Below, one piece after another: positions 44,070-53,535 of a stretch of DNA of 64,000 nucleotides. Source of the DNA: Rattus norvegicus. Taxonomy: Eukaryota > Chordata > Mammalia > Rodentia > Muridae. The position numbers and the translations under genes were made by a program. Location: assembly GCF_036323735.1 (NCBI RefSeq), contig NC_086022.1:69756702-69820701 (forward strand). Reading direction: 5' to 3'. Under the pieces are notes generated by a model. That model was given only the letters and a program-made list of their open reading frames with translations, did no database searches and was not told the origin of the DNA. Position 1 is the first letter of the stretch; every line of letters starts with the position of its first letter.

Positions 44070-44362
44070 CAGCAATGGTGATTTGAGCATGTATGATCTA
44101 ATCTGTACATGGAATTTAAAAAAAAAAAAGGCTCCTGAAAGTGGAGAGTAGACTCATGGTTGCCAGAGGCTCTGGGCTAGGTTGAATGTAGAGATGTGGA
44201 TCCAAGGCTACAGACTTTTACTATAAGATAGACAAGTTCGGGGGCACATTGGTGATAGATATTTTAATTAATTTGATAGTGATCATCATTACACATAGTA
44301 CATATTTACCATATCTTATTATCACACAACTTGAATGAACTCAATATTTGTCAATTAAATAT
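44070..44362 (+). repeat. Old L1M 3' UTR end
   Basis: 'tggagagtagactcatggttg', 'ccagaggctctgggctagg', 'tagatattttaattaatttg' and 'tatttgtcaattaaatataa' are the typical L1MA/L1MB 3' UTR blocks. It belongs with the ORF2 fragment at 43395; the 480 bp between is too diverged or interrupted to call. Confidence 0.7.
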
Positions 44363-46780
44363 AAAACTACTACACAAGCAGCGCTTTCCCCAAACCCTTG
44401 GCTTCTTAGGCTATGCTAAGGTAACACTGAGGCATTTAAAAAATTACATTAAGGCAGAAATAAGAGACTGGCCTAAGACGTCATTCAAGACCCAAGCAGA
44501 GCATTCTACAAATAATAGCACGGTGACTATAAGCCATCTGAAGAGGCACTATCTCAGTAAATTGAACAGTAATTATGACCGCAGAGAGCGTATGTTTTCA
44601 CTGTATCATTATTTCCAATTATAAGCATGCTAACCATATTGCCAAAATTGTCCTTGTTCAGTGTTACCCTAGGGACCCCAAGAAGCCCTTCTCCCCAACA
44701 AAGCGAACTTAAAATCAGTAAGTATGTAAGTAAAGGCAGGGCTGGTATTTTTATTCATATGCATAGCGAGGCGTCTGGGTTACTTTCCTGTAGTGGAATG
44801 CTGAGTACTTTGCCATGGAGTACCCCTCAGTGGTGCTCAGATAAAGGGTGCTGTCTACCCTCTCTTGTGAAATAGGACGTGTGAGAATCTTTTAAGCCTT
44901 GTAGAGGAAGGTGGGATGATACCTTTAGCCCCCACAAAAGGGCGTTCATGGCTGGTTTTGCCAAATACTGGAGATGAGACCCAGCTTCAAATGATACAAT
45001 GTGATTTTTTTTTCCAGCTTGGTGGCTGTGCAGAGTCATACCACACAATGATTCTGTTTTCCACATGCAGCACAGTATTCAATGAATTGCATCGACTGTT
45101 CAACACTTTGTTATAAAATAGGCCTGTGCTAGATGGTTTGTTGCCCAACTGTGGGCTAGCATACATGCTCTGAACACTTAAAATGTTCGAGGTTAAGCTA
45201 CGATGTTTAATGGCCTAAGTCTTCAAATACATTTTTGATTTAGATTATTTTCAACGTATAATGAAGTGTTTGGAATTGACCCATTGTAAGCTGAGAGACA
45301 TTTGTAGCTGTGAGCCTCTATGCTCAGCTTAATTTTCCTTGCCTATGACACGAATAACTCTGTCAAGGTCCCTTCTAGATATATAGTTTCTTCATTATAA
45401 GGTTCATGGGAAGAGCATGATATATAAAGCCCAGGGAGAGCACGTCTTAGATAGTGATGTGTGGCAGAGAGTTCATTGTCACTCATTGATAGCAAAGTGT
45501 TCCTGAGCACCGTGGGCGCATGTGTACCAAAGCTGCAGGGGACAATTCTCTGTGATGGTTAGAGGCTTCTCCTTCTACAATGAACAGCTGAATGTTTACC
45601 AATCAAACCACATTTCAAAGATACAAAGATGGTCCTTTATAGAAATAGGTTCCTTGACAAATCTTTTGTGAAAGATTCCTACTTTAAAGTAATCAATGAT
45701 TCTTTGACTGTTTTGATTTCATGAATATTCTCTGAGGGACTCTGGATAGTGTCTTGTACGTGGAGTGTGCTAGACGGGCCAAGATAGCATGTAGTGGGCA
45801 GACTTATGGAAGCAGGTCAGTGGGAAGAGGTGGATGCTGTGAGGAAAGGCTATACAGAGAGGTCAGAGGTTGCCTTGTGAACATTTAATAAACTTTATGG
45901 AGACCGTAAGAGTTAGAACTTTGATTCTGGGGGCAGGAAAGACAGTGGGTGCAAGTCTTCAGGCAGTAGCCCTGGAAATGTTGTAACGAGTCTTCAGTAG
46001 TTGCATGCTCCGAGCCAAGGGATATTAGGATTTTAAAAAAGGAGGGGCTTAATGAATCAACACATGCTTATTAAATATGCATGGAAAGATGCCTTGCTAA
46101 CCATTTACATTGATTTTTAATGCAAAAATATGTACCACATAACCTTAAACACCTTATAATCTAATGGAAAGACAAGGTAGGAAGATAGGATGATCCAGGT
46201 AAGAGAAGAAATGGACAGGAGAGAAAAAAACAGATTTTTTTTTTAGGCTAACAACATATAACAAGATAGGACTAAACTACCACAGAGTTATTCTTGGGTT
46301 TAAGGAACCAGTCAGCAGACTGAGAGTCGGGGACATCTAAGAACTTCCTTTGACTTTAAGCTCATAGAAGTTGGCAGTGTGAAATGACTTCCCCCAAACA
46401 GACACAAGCAATTTCAAGCTTCAGGATGAAGGCTGAGTACCCAGGGCAAGCCAAAGGGGTCTTGGCATCTCGTTGGCACACAATTCAGGGTATGATACTC
46501 TGGAAGGCACTCTAAAGGACCCCTCAAGAGGCACGACCAGGGAAGTGCCAGATCTGGAAAAAAGGTGGAACAAAGAACTGTTCATCCACTGAGATCTCTC
46601 GAGTGCTATGAAGTATGCTGGGGATATAAATGCTTGATGTCCTTGTAGAAACCTAATGAACAATCCAGTGAGCCCGGAGAAGGGGACAAAGAGTGTGGGG
46701 TGAAATTTGGAAACTATCACATATCAGGAAAGGGTTGAAAATTGGACACCAACGAGAGGCGGATGAGGGATGGACCCTGT
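44363..46780. other. Unique non-coding DNA
   Basis: No named repeat or gene is recognised. Weak resemblance of 45,730-46,020 to old mammalian repeats is too faint to annotate. Confidence 0.45.
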
Positions 46781-46784
46781 CCAA

Positions 46785-47185
46785 GTTTCATTTCCGTAGC
46801 TGTGATGAATTACCCTGACAAGAAGCAATGTATGAGAGAAAGGGTTTGGTTTATAGTTCCAGGTTTATAGTCCATCATACAAAGAAAGTCATAGCAGCAG
46901 GAGCCTGAGGTAGCTAGCCATGTCCATAGTCATTAGCAGAGGGAAATGGATGCATACAAGCTTACCTGCTTGCTTGTGCTTAGCTCAGTTTTCCCCTCTT
47001 CCCCAGTTTAGGACTGCCTGCTTAGGACTTGGTGCCACCTACCCTGGATGGAGTCTTCCATATCAATTAAGATAACCAAGACAACCCCACACTGGGCAAC
47101 TCAGTGTAGACAATACCTCATTGAGGCTGTCTTTCCGGTGGTTCTAGGTTCAGTGGACTATTAAAGCCAACCATCGCAGACCCTA
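46785..47185 (-). repeat. Rodent MaLR-like/MER repeat
   Basis: Reversed order: 'ccgtagctgtgatgaattacc', 'agagaaagggtttggttta', 'ccaggtttatagtccatc', 'cttggtgccacctaccc' and 'aattaagataaccaag'. It closely follows an abundant rodent repeat whose start pairs with the ends of the plus-strand copies at 33195 and 41445. Confidence 0.55.
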
Positions 47186-48580
47186 AAGAAGGAAAACTCT
47201 TTATGACTACTAAACCGAGAGTGGTCCAAAATGTTAAATCCTCATCTATATGAAAGACTTTGATGAGAACGAAATGAAATCAGATGCAAGTAGGCACGTG
47301 TGGCCTTCCAAAACTTGCCCATGTATAGGCATGTTGTAGCCTCCTGAAGCCTGTGATGAGGAAAGTGTAATAACACCATAGTAGGCTGGCCTCTGCCTCA
47401 GCAGGGTCTGGCCAGAGAATGTCGAAAGTGTGAGTATCTCAGATCCATTCCCTGATGGCTAATGTTTCCTGTGCCCACTACTGTCCTAGGAACTGTGGAC
47501 CATCCCAGGAAGCCCCCATCTAAATGCAAAGCCCCTTGTCTGTTGTGAGGCATGTCGAACACGACTTGTGAAGAAATTTCCCTTGGTCCAAACCAAAAGA
47601 AATGAAAGCAGAGTAGGAGGAAAATCGGAAACAGTGGTCTAGAACCCTTCATTTTGTGATTGCATCTTCCAGGTGGTTTTCTTCCTCAGGAGGATGCTCT
47701 AGGATGGCAGCACGGTGAGGGGTGGAGCGGTGTTCTTTAAATTGGTGGTACTTGTGGGAGGAGTGGTTAGTAGTCTTAAGGCAGAATTTGTAGGCCTGTG
47801 GAAACTTAGAACTTTGGAAACAACGTGAGATTCTCTTTCTGACCCAAAGGCTGCTGCTATGGATTGTAAATGGGAGTGGTAGGAAGAGAGAATACCATGG
47901 GGCATCAAGAGAGAACCATCCACTTTCCTCCTGAGTAGAAGGAAGTGTCCTGGCAAAGGCAATGTCTGCTCTTAAGGGAGGACTCTAGGGAAGGGGAGGC
48001 TGCACCAGGCCTCACTGCAGTACTGCATTGTTAGGGTAACCACAGCCACCGCCCAGCTGAAAATATCCAGGCTGCCTCTGGGGAAGCCAGCTGCGAAGAA
48101 GTGGTGTGGTACCTCTTCCTGAATAGCCATTTCTGAAGCCTCTGGGGGCTTCCTGTGCAACCTCAATGGCTTTGCTCTGATCTGATTCCTTTCTCGGATG
48201 CTCAAAGCCAAAACCTTCAGATAGACTCCACGCTAACTTAGGTCAGGACCTGTCTAACGCACAAGGCCCTCTGGTTGTGTGCGGCAGAGACTCAACTTGG
48301 GAGAACTTGATTTTCACAAGCTCATTTCAGGAGGTGGAGTCGGGGCCCGCTCACCACCTCTCCATAGTCTTCCCATCCTAGGTTCTGACCACCAATAACC
48401 CTCCTTCCTCCTATATCCCCGCCTGCATTCAGAGGAGACAGTACTGGTTGGCCGTTTGGATTTGTGCTGTTTGTCAGGAGAATGGGTCCCCCAGCCCACA
48501 TGGAGAGGTCAATGTCCTTCTAAGAACAAGGGAGGCAAACAATGGATGCCACCATTCCACGTTTGGAGCTGGTCTCTGTC
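47186..48580. other. Unique non-coding DNA
   Basis: No repeat or gene is recognised. Several minus-strand frames (61-87 codons at 47398-48499) are unrelated to each other and lack splice context. Confidence 0.5.
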
Positions 48581-48690
48581 TGTTGCTCCATTAATACTGT
48601 GGACTCCCTATGGCTCGGGCCAGTAATTAAAGCATTTGTTTCATTAATGAGTTAGAAGAAACAGGCCTGGCTCTTGCTGACACAAACAGG
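48581..48690. promoter_or_regulatory. Candidate conserved regulatory element
   Basis: 'gctccattaatactgtggac', 'gccagtaattaaagcatttg' and 'tttcattaatgagttagaag' place four ATTA cores in about 80 bp of non-repeat DNA flanked by GC-richer sequence. It is the strongest enhancer-like composition in the window. Inference only. Confidence 0.25.
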
Positions 48691-49740
48691 TCAGGGGTAG
48701 CCTGTGCCCCTGGGTACCACAGTGTTCCATTTCTTGGGCGGGTTTTCCCAGTGAGCCCTAGAGTCACTTTCCCACAAGCATGCACTTAAAGGGCACTTCT
48801 TTCTTTCAGGCCCTGCGGGTCCGGATGGGACCTGGAATTTGCATTTGCACACAGTCCCCTGGGCCTCCGGTGACTGTCGCAGATTGTCAGCTGGTGGCTC
48901 TGGGGGAAAGCATGTCTTGCTTGGTATTTTCTGCTTTCCTGCCCAGCAGTCTCATCTCCCCTTCAGACTGCACATTTTGAAAAGGAACAGTTAAATGTAC
49001 AAAGTGAACTATTTCAGGGCATGGAGGAGTGAATGCTTTTGCTTAGGGAAGCACAATCCTTTGATGATGGAGCCCCTGTTTTGTTCGCATTCCACCTTCT
49101 CCAGGGGAAAGGGATACTGCGGTTTGTCAAAGCTCTGTGTATGGCTCCCCCACCCCCTCCCCACCAGATTCAAGGCGCACTGTTACTGCAAGAGCCTGTG
49201 ATAACTCCAGCTATTAGTATTACTTTATTTTAAGTCTCAGGTTTAAAATAGCTGCAGGGCTGCACCTGGAATAAAAATGAATTAAAAAGAAAATCACGGA
49301 GTGGAATTTAAATAGCGCCTCAGGGACAGGCTTGTTCATCTGATGCCATCGGTTAGACCCACAGGTTCTCTCTCTTCCTGAAAGCCTTGCAGAGTGCCAC
49401 TCACGTGAGCAGGCACGTGTTTTTGCCCTCTTTTCTTCTCCGGGGTTTAAAAATATCTTAGGGAAGGAATACTTGTCTATCTTCTCCAGTCATTTATCAA
49501 GTCTGTGGTTGAATACAGAGCAGCTAACAAGCACCAGGTGCCTTCAAGGGGCCCAGAACGGCAGTGCTTGATGCCCGACTACAAAGTGTAGTGAGATGTG
49601 GTCCCCAGGCCCAGGAGCACAAATGCACCCCGGAGATGTGATGTCTCCCATGATCGCTGTGTACTTGGGAATGGCTCTGCAGTTGAGGATCCAACAATGG
49701 GTCTGAATCCTTCAGTGGGTAAAGGGACCGTGGAGCTGTG
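48691..49740. other. Unique non-coding DNA
   Basis: Repeat-free. AT-rich 'ataaaaatgaattaaaaag' near 49271 sits next to 'aatttaaatagcgcctcagg'. No exon is recognised. Confidence 0.5.
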
Positions 49741-49751
49741 GCGGAGGAAAC

Positions 49752-49763
49752 TGCGCATGCGCC
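49752..49763. promoter_or_regulatory. NRF1-type palindrome
   Basis: TGCGCATGCGCC matches the NRF1 consensus (YGCGCAYGCGCR) at 11 of 12 positions, keeping the full GCGCATGCGC core. A GC-box-like 'agggcggg' follows 2-3 bases downstream. Such pairs are common in promoters, but no CpG island or transcript start is visible. Confidence 0.45.
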
Positions 49764-50089
49764 AAGGGCGGGCACATTGAGAAGCAAACGGAATGAGAGG
49801 AAGAGTGAGAAAGCTGTAGGAAATGAAGTGGGGAAACCTAGTGGGGGAAAATCAAGAGTACCCCTGGGCGTGCATGGCATTATCTCGGTGTTTAGTAGGT
49901 GAAAATGCACAGGGTGTTGAGGAGGTGGTGGGACTGGCTCTGCTTTTTTAAAATGAGCCCTTCGCTGGTGGAATAGAAACTGCGTTGGAAGAGGCTTGGC
50001 GTTGATAAGGGGACCTGTTTGATTGGGATGATGGCAGTGCTGGTAAGGGCAGGGGACTGGGTGTGACGACTAGAAGAGTTCTTTAAGCC

Positions 50090-50160
50090 AGATTTACTCT
50101 GGAGACAGACAAGGCTGGATTGCGAGTTCAAGGCCAGTCTGGGCTACAAAGTAAAACCTT
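50090..50160 (+). mobile_element. B1 SINE fragment
   Basis: 'tggattgcgagttcaaggccagtctgggctacaaagta' is the central B1 segment; both ends are missing. Confidence 0.75.
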
Positions 50161-51500
50161 ATCATAAGGAAAATGGAGGTATTAAGAAGTACAAGAAAAC
50201 GTGAAATACAGTGGTAGACTAGAGTAGCCAGAAAAATAGCAGGAGAGAATTTTAAGGAGATTGTTGGAAATCTTAAAAAGTAACCTCCTAGGTGTGCCAA
50301 TTATGAGGCCCTTTTCACCTCGCCCTGAAACTGAATAGTTTTAAAAGTTCCGCCACGGATGGGAGACTCGGCTTTGGCTTTGGCTGACGAGTGCATGGCA
50401 AAGAAGGAGCGGAGAGGTCTTACCCAACCGTGAAGAGCAAATTGCGGAATTAAACAACTTGTCTCCAATCCTCGGGGCTCTCCTTTTTCATCCACTTTGC
50501 CCATTACTTTTATCCCACATTCCTGAAGGTAAAAGACAACTCCTGAGATGCAATGGCTGATAAATCTGGAAGAGGGGAGAATAATTAGGGAATTTGTTAA
50601 TTATTACCCCATTAGCAATTCTGTTACAGAGTCCAAATGGCAGTTTACAACACCAATTTAGGCCTTATCGGCTAAGAGGTATTGACTTAGGATGAGTCCC
50701 TGGAGAGACATGCTAGTGAGATTCAAACTTACTTGTGAATGGAAACTCGAAGGCATATAGGATTGTAATCAAAGCATAGCCTAGTATGAGAAGTCAGTGG
50801 AAGTTTGACAATTCGGGAATAGTAGACAGCAGATCTCTGAACATCTGGGTGTTTGTTCTTCCTCCCCACCTGCACCGAGATGAAGGAAAGGAAGTAAAAC
50901 AACACCACGATAATTACAGGTGTGGTGTATTGCACACTTGGATGGCACCTGACCCTGTGGTACGTATACTCCAAGGATGAGCTCACCTAATGCCTATAGC
51001 TTGCAAGAGAGGGTCTGTCAGTATGCTCCTTTTGGTACTAAGGAGCATGGAGGCTAACTGGTCACGAAACTGGCTCAAGGATGTCATAATAACCGGGCAT
51101 GGACAGGCTTGGTATGACTCAAGATCCAGGCTTGGGTTTAGTTCATTCCTGAGTGCCTTGGTCCTTAGCTGTTTACCAGCAAAAGGGAGATAATACTTTA
51201 AACATAACTCCCAGATGCTCTTCAGCTCCAAGAGTAAACCAGTTGACTCCTCTTGTTGTGTACTTCCTTTGCCCTTGTCTTCAGTACTCCAGGCAATGTG
51301 CTCTAGGCAGGGCGAGAGCTGGCTGCTTGGCCCTTTGCTGTGCACCAATAGTATATGGAAATCAACACAGATTTCCCTCTCCAAGTTTCTCACCCTGCCT
51401 TTTATAGTAAGAGAGTGCACTTTCTCTTGAATATACTCTACATTGCTATTTATTTTTCTTCTGTCTGGAAATACATTTTTATGTACTTAAAAATTATTCA
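50161..51500. other. Unique non-coding DNA
   Basis: Contains the AT-rich candidate element at 50570-50670. Otherwise no repeat or gene is recognised; frames at 50983-51430 overlap on both strands without family features. Confidence 0.5.
50570..50670. promoter_or_regulatory. Candidate conserved AT-rich element
   Basis: 'gagaataattagggaatttg', 'ttaattattaccccattagc' and 'tacaacaccaatttagg' give several TAATTA/ATTA cores in 70 bp. Inference from composition. Confidence 0.2.
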
Positions 51501-51504
51501 TGTT

Positions 51505-51544
51505 ATATATATATATTCATACATACATACACATACATATACAA
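51505..51544. repeat. (TA)n-(CATA)n tract
   Basis: Short TA run followed by CATACATA steps, acting as the tail of the minus-strand B2. Confidence 0.8.
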
Positions 51545-51680
51545 ATGAATGCTCTGTTTCCATGCACATCAGAAGGCAAAATTAGATCCCACTATAGATG
51601 GTTGTGGTTGCCGGGATTTGAACTCAGGACCTCTGGAAGAGCAGCCAGTGCTCTTAGCCACTGAGCCATCTCTCCAGCCC
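51545..51680 (-). mobile_element. B2 SINE
   Basis: Reversed B2: 'acatcagaaggcaaaattag', 'gatcccactatagatggttg', 'gggatttgaactcaggacc', 'gccactgagccatctctccag'. The B box and A box of the tRNA-like head are well preserved. Confidence 0.9.
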
Positions 51681-51804
51681 ATGTACTTTTGTTTTAACCT
51701 TCTGCTTTTGGCATGTCATATAGTAAAGATAATTGTCTGGAAGGTTTCTATTCTTCCCAGAACATGTTCTGTGGTGCCCTAACATTGGAAAATATCTAGA
51801 ACCA

Positions 51805-52016
51805 GGGACTGGAGAGATGGCTCAGCGGTTAAGAGCATTGGCTGCTCTTGCAGAGACCGGGGTTCAATTCCTAGCACCTACATGGCAGCTCACAAACCAT
51901 GTAACTCTAGTTTAAGATATCCAGCACCCTCTTCTGGCTTCTGCAGAAATATGTATAATGTATGCACATACATGTAGAAAAACACTCAAACACATAAAAT
52001 AAAAATAAATAAATCT
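51805..52016 (+). mobile_element. Full-length B3 SINE
   Basis: 'gggactggagagatggctcag', 'accggggttcaattcctagc', 'catggcagctcacaaacc', 'caccctcttctggcttc', and an 'aaaataaaaataaataaatc' tail. It faces the minus-strand B2 at 51545 head to head. Confidence 0.9.
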
Positions 52017-52337
52017 TTTTTTGTTTTAAGGTAGGAAAATATATAAATATCCTCTTTTTAAACATGGAAGAGGTTATTGAGAGTGTCCCCACACCACCCC
52101 AAGTGTTACACCAAGAGGGGCCTAATGACAGGATCTGGTTATTAAAAAAAATGGCAGTTATTATCTTACCAAAGACAGAACAATGACTGAGCAGAAGAAC
52201 TGCTATGGTGAGCTCGAGCCACATAATCACATAGCGATTCCCACTGGCTCTTGGTGCTGGCCTTTACTTAGGCTGCGTGAACTGGGCATTGGGTTAGGCA
52301 TTTTACATGGGTGTTCGTCACAATGAAGGAGCCAGTT

Positions 52338-52690
52338 ACAGCAAAGAAACAACTGAAAGAGCTTGAAGGGGCTCGAGACCCCATATGTACAACAATGCCA
52401 AGCAACCAGAGCTTCCAGGGACTAAGCCACTACCCAAAGACTATACATGGACTGACCCTGGACTCTGACCTCATAGGTAGCAATGAATATCCTAGTAAGA
52501 GCACCAGTGGAAGGGGAAGCCCTTGGCCCTGCCAAGACTGAACCCCCAGTGAACGTGATTCTTTCGGGGTGGGTAGTAATGGGAGGAGGATTGGGAGGGG
52601 AAGCCCACATAGAAGGGGAAGGGGAGGGGGAATAACAATTGAAATGTAAATAAGAAATACCCAATTTAATAAAGATGGAGAAAAAATTAT
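52338..52690 (+). mobile_element. 5'-truncated young L1 3' UTR
   Basis: Only the last 350 bp of an L1 3' UTR: 'gaaggggctcgagacccc', 'ccaagcaaccagagcttcc', a G-rich block at 52566-52633, then 'aatttaataaag'. It is nearly identical to 16640-16815 of the second L1. A clear target duplication was not found. Confidence 0.9.
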
Positions 52691-53000
52691 CAATCAGCTA
52701 CTACTTTGACTGTATAAATCTATTGTGCTGTTAACATAAGTACCTTGTGATTTTTCTCTAAGACCATTAAGCGAATGAAGATATAAAATGTATATAAAAT
52801 ATAAAGACTGTATAACTAACTTCTGTGAGATAGTAGCATTTGTATAGGTGAAAACAGGTACCTGTGTGATTGGCTAAATACGTGAAACGTGAACCATACA
52901 TAGAACTTTTTTGTGATAGTTCTCAAAATCACAAAGCAGAAAACAAAACTAAATAAGTAGGTGACTATGTCTCCATGCTAAAAATAATGAGTCACACATT

Positions 53001-53131
53001 AAAAAAGAAGAAAGAAGAAAGAAGAAGAAGAGAAGAAGAGGAAGAGGAAGAGGAAGAGGAAGAGGAAGAGGAAGAAGAAGAAGAAGAAGAAGAAGAAGAA
53101 GAAGAAGAAGAAGAAGAAGAAGAAAAAGAAG
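53001..53131 (+). repeat. 131-nt pure polypurine tract
   Basis: All A or G from 53001 to 53131: GAAGAAA, then GGAAGA, then GAA steps. A 129-codon plus-strand frame through it and the following array is a Glu-run then Ala-Val artefact. Confidence 0.97.
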
Positions 53132-53259
53132 CAGTAGCAGCAGTAGCAGCAGTAGCAGCAGTAGCAGCAGTAGCAGCAGTAGCAGCAGTAGCAGCAGTAG
53201 CAGCAGTAGCAGCAGTAGCAGCAGTAGCAGCAGTAGCAGCAGTAGCAGCAGCAGCAGCA
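53131..53259 (+). repeat. 13 x 9-bp (GCAGTAGCA) perfect array with GCA end
   Basis: Thirteen exact 9-bp units from 53131 to 53247 followed by four GCA units. It is a CAG-type array with a regular GTA interruption, joined directly to the purine tract. Confidence 0.97.
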
Positions 53260-53379
53260 AGTCCTCCCAGGTGGTCGTCCTCACTGTTGGCAGTCAGCAT
53301 GCCTGATAATAGAGCTGGACATGTTTGGTCTCCTTGTGGTCTTCTGACACTGAGCATTCTTTAAACTTACACTTTTGAG

Positions 53380-53535
53380 GTAGGTATGATGACAGGTGTC
53401 TGTTATTCTAGCACCCTGGAGGCTAAGAAGGATCTTGGGTTTATGCAAGCCTGGGCTACATAGGTCTAGACCAACCTAAGCTATATGAAGAGACCCTGTC
53501 TTAAACTCAAAAGACCAAAATCCAAAACCAAACGT
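53380..53535 (+). mobile_element. B1-type SINE, diverged
   Basis: 'aggtatgatgacaggtgtc', 'ttctagcaccctggaggc', 'gcaagcctgggctacatagg' and 'gaagagaccctgtcttaaac' are in B1 order with an A-rich end. An old (PB1-like) copy. Confidence 0.7.

Noticed and set aside
51781..52045. Possible target duplication 'ggaaaatat' around the B3 SINE
   Set aside because: The left copy is not adjacent to the element start and the words are short and AT-rich, so chance is likely.
52975..53364. 129-codon open frame with Glu run and Ala-Val repeat
   Set aside because: It is entirely the purine tract and the 9-bp array translated; the opposite strand gives equally long Leu and Ser/Ala-Thr frames.
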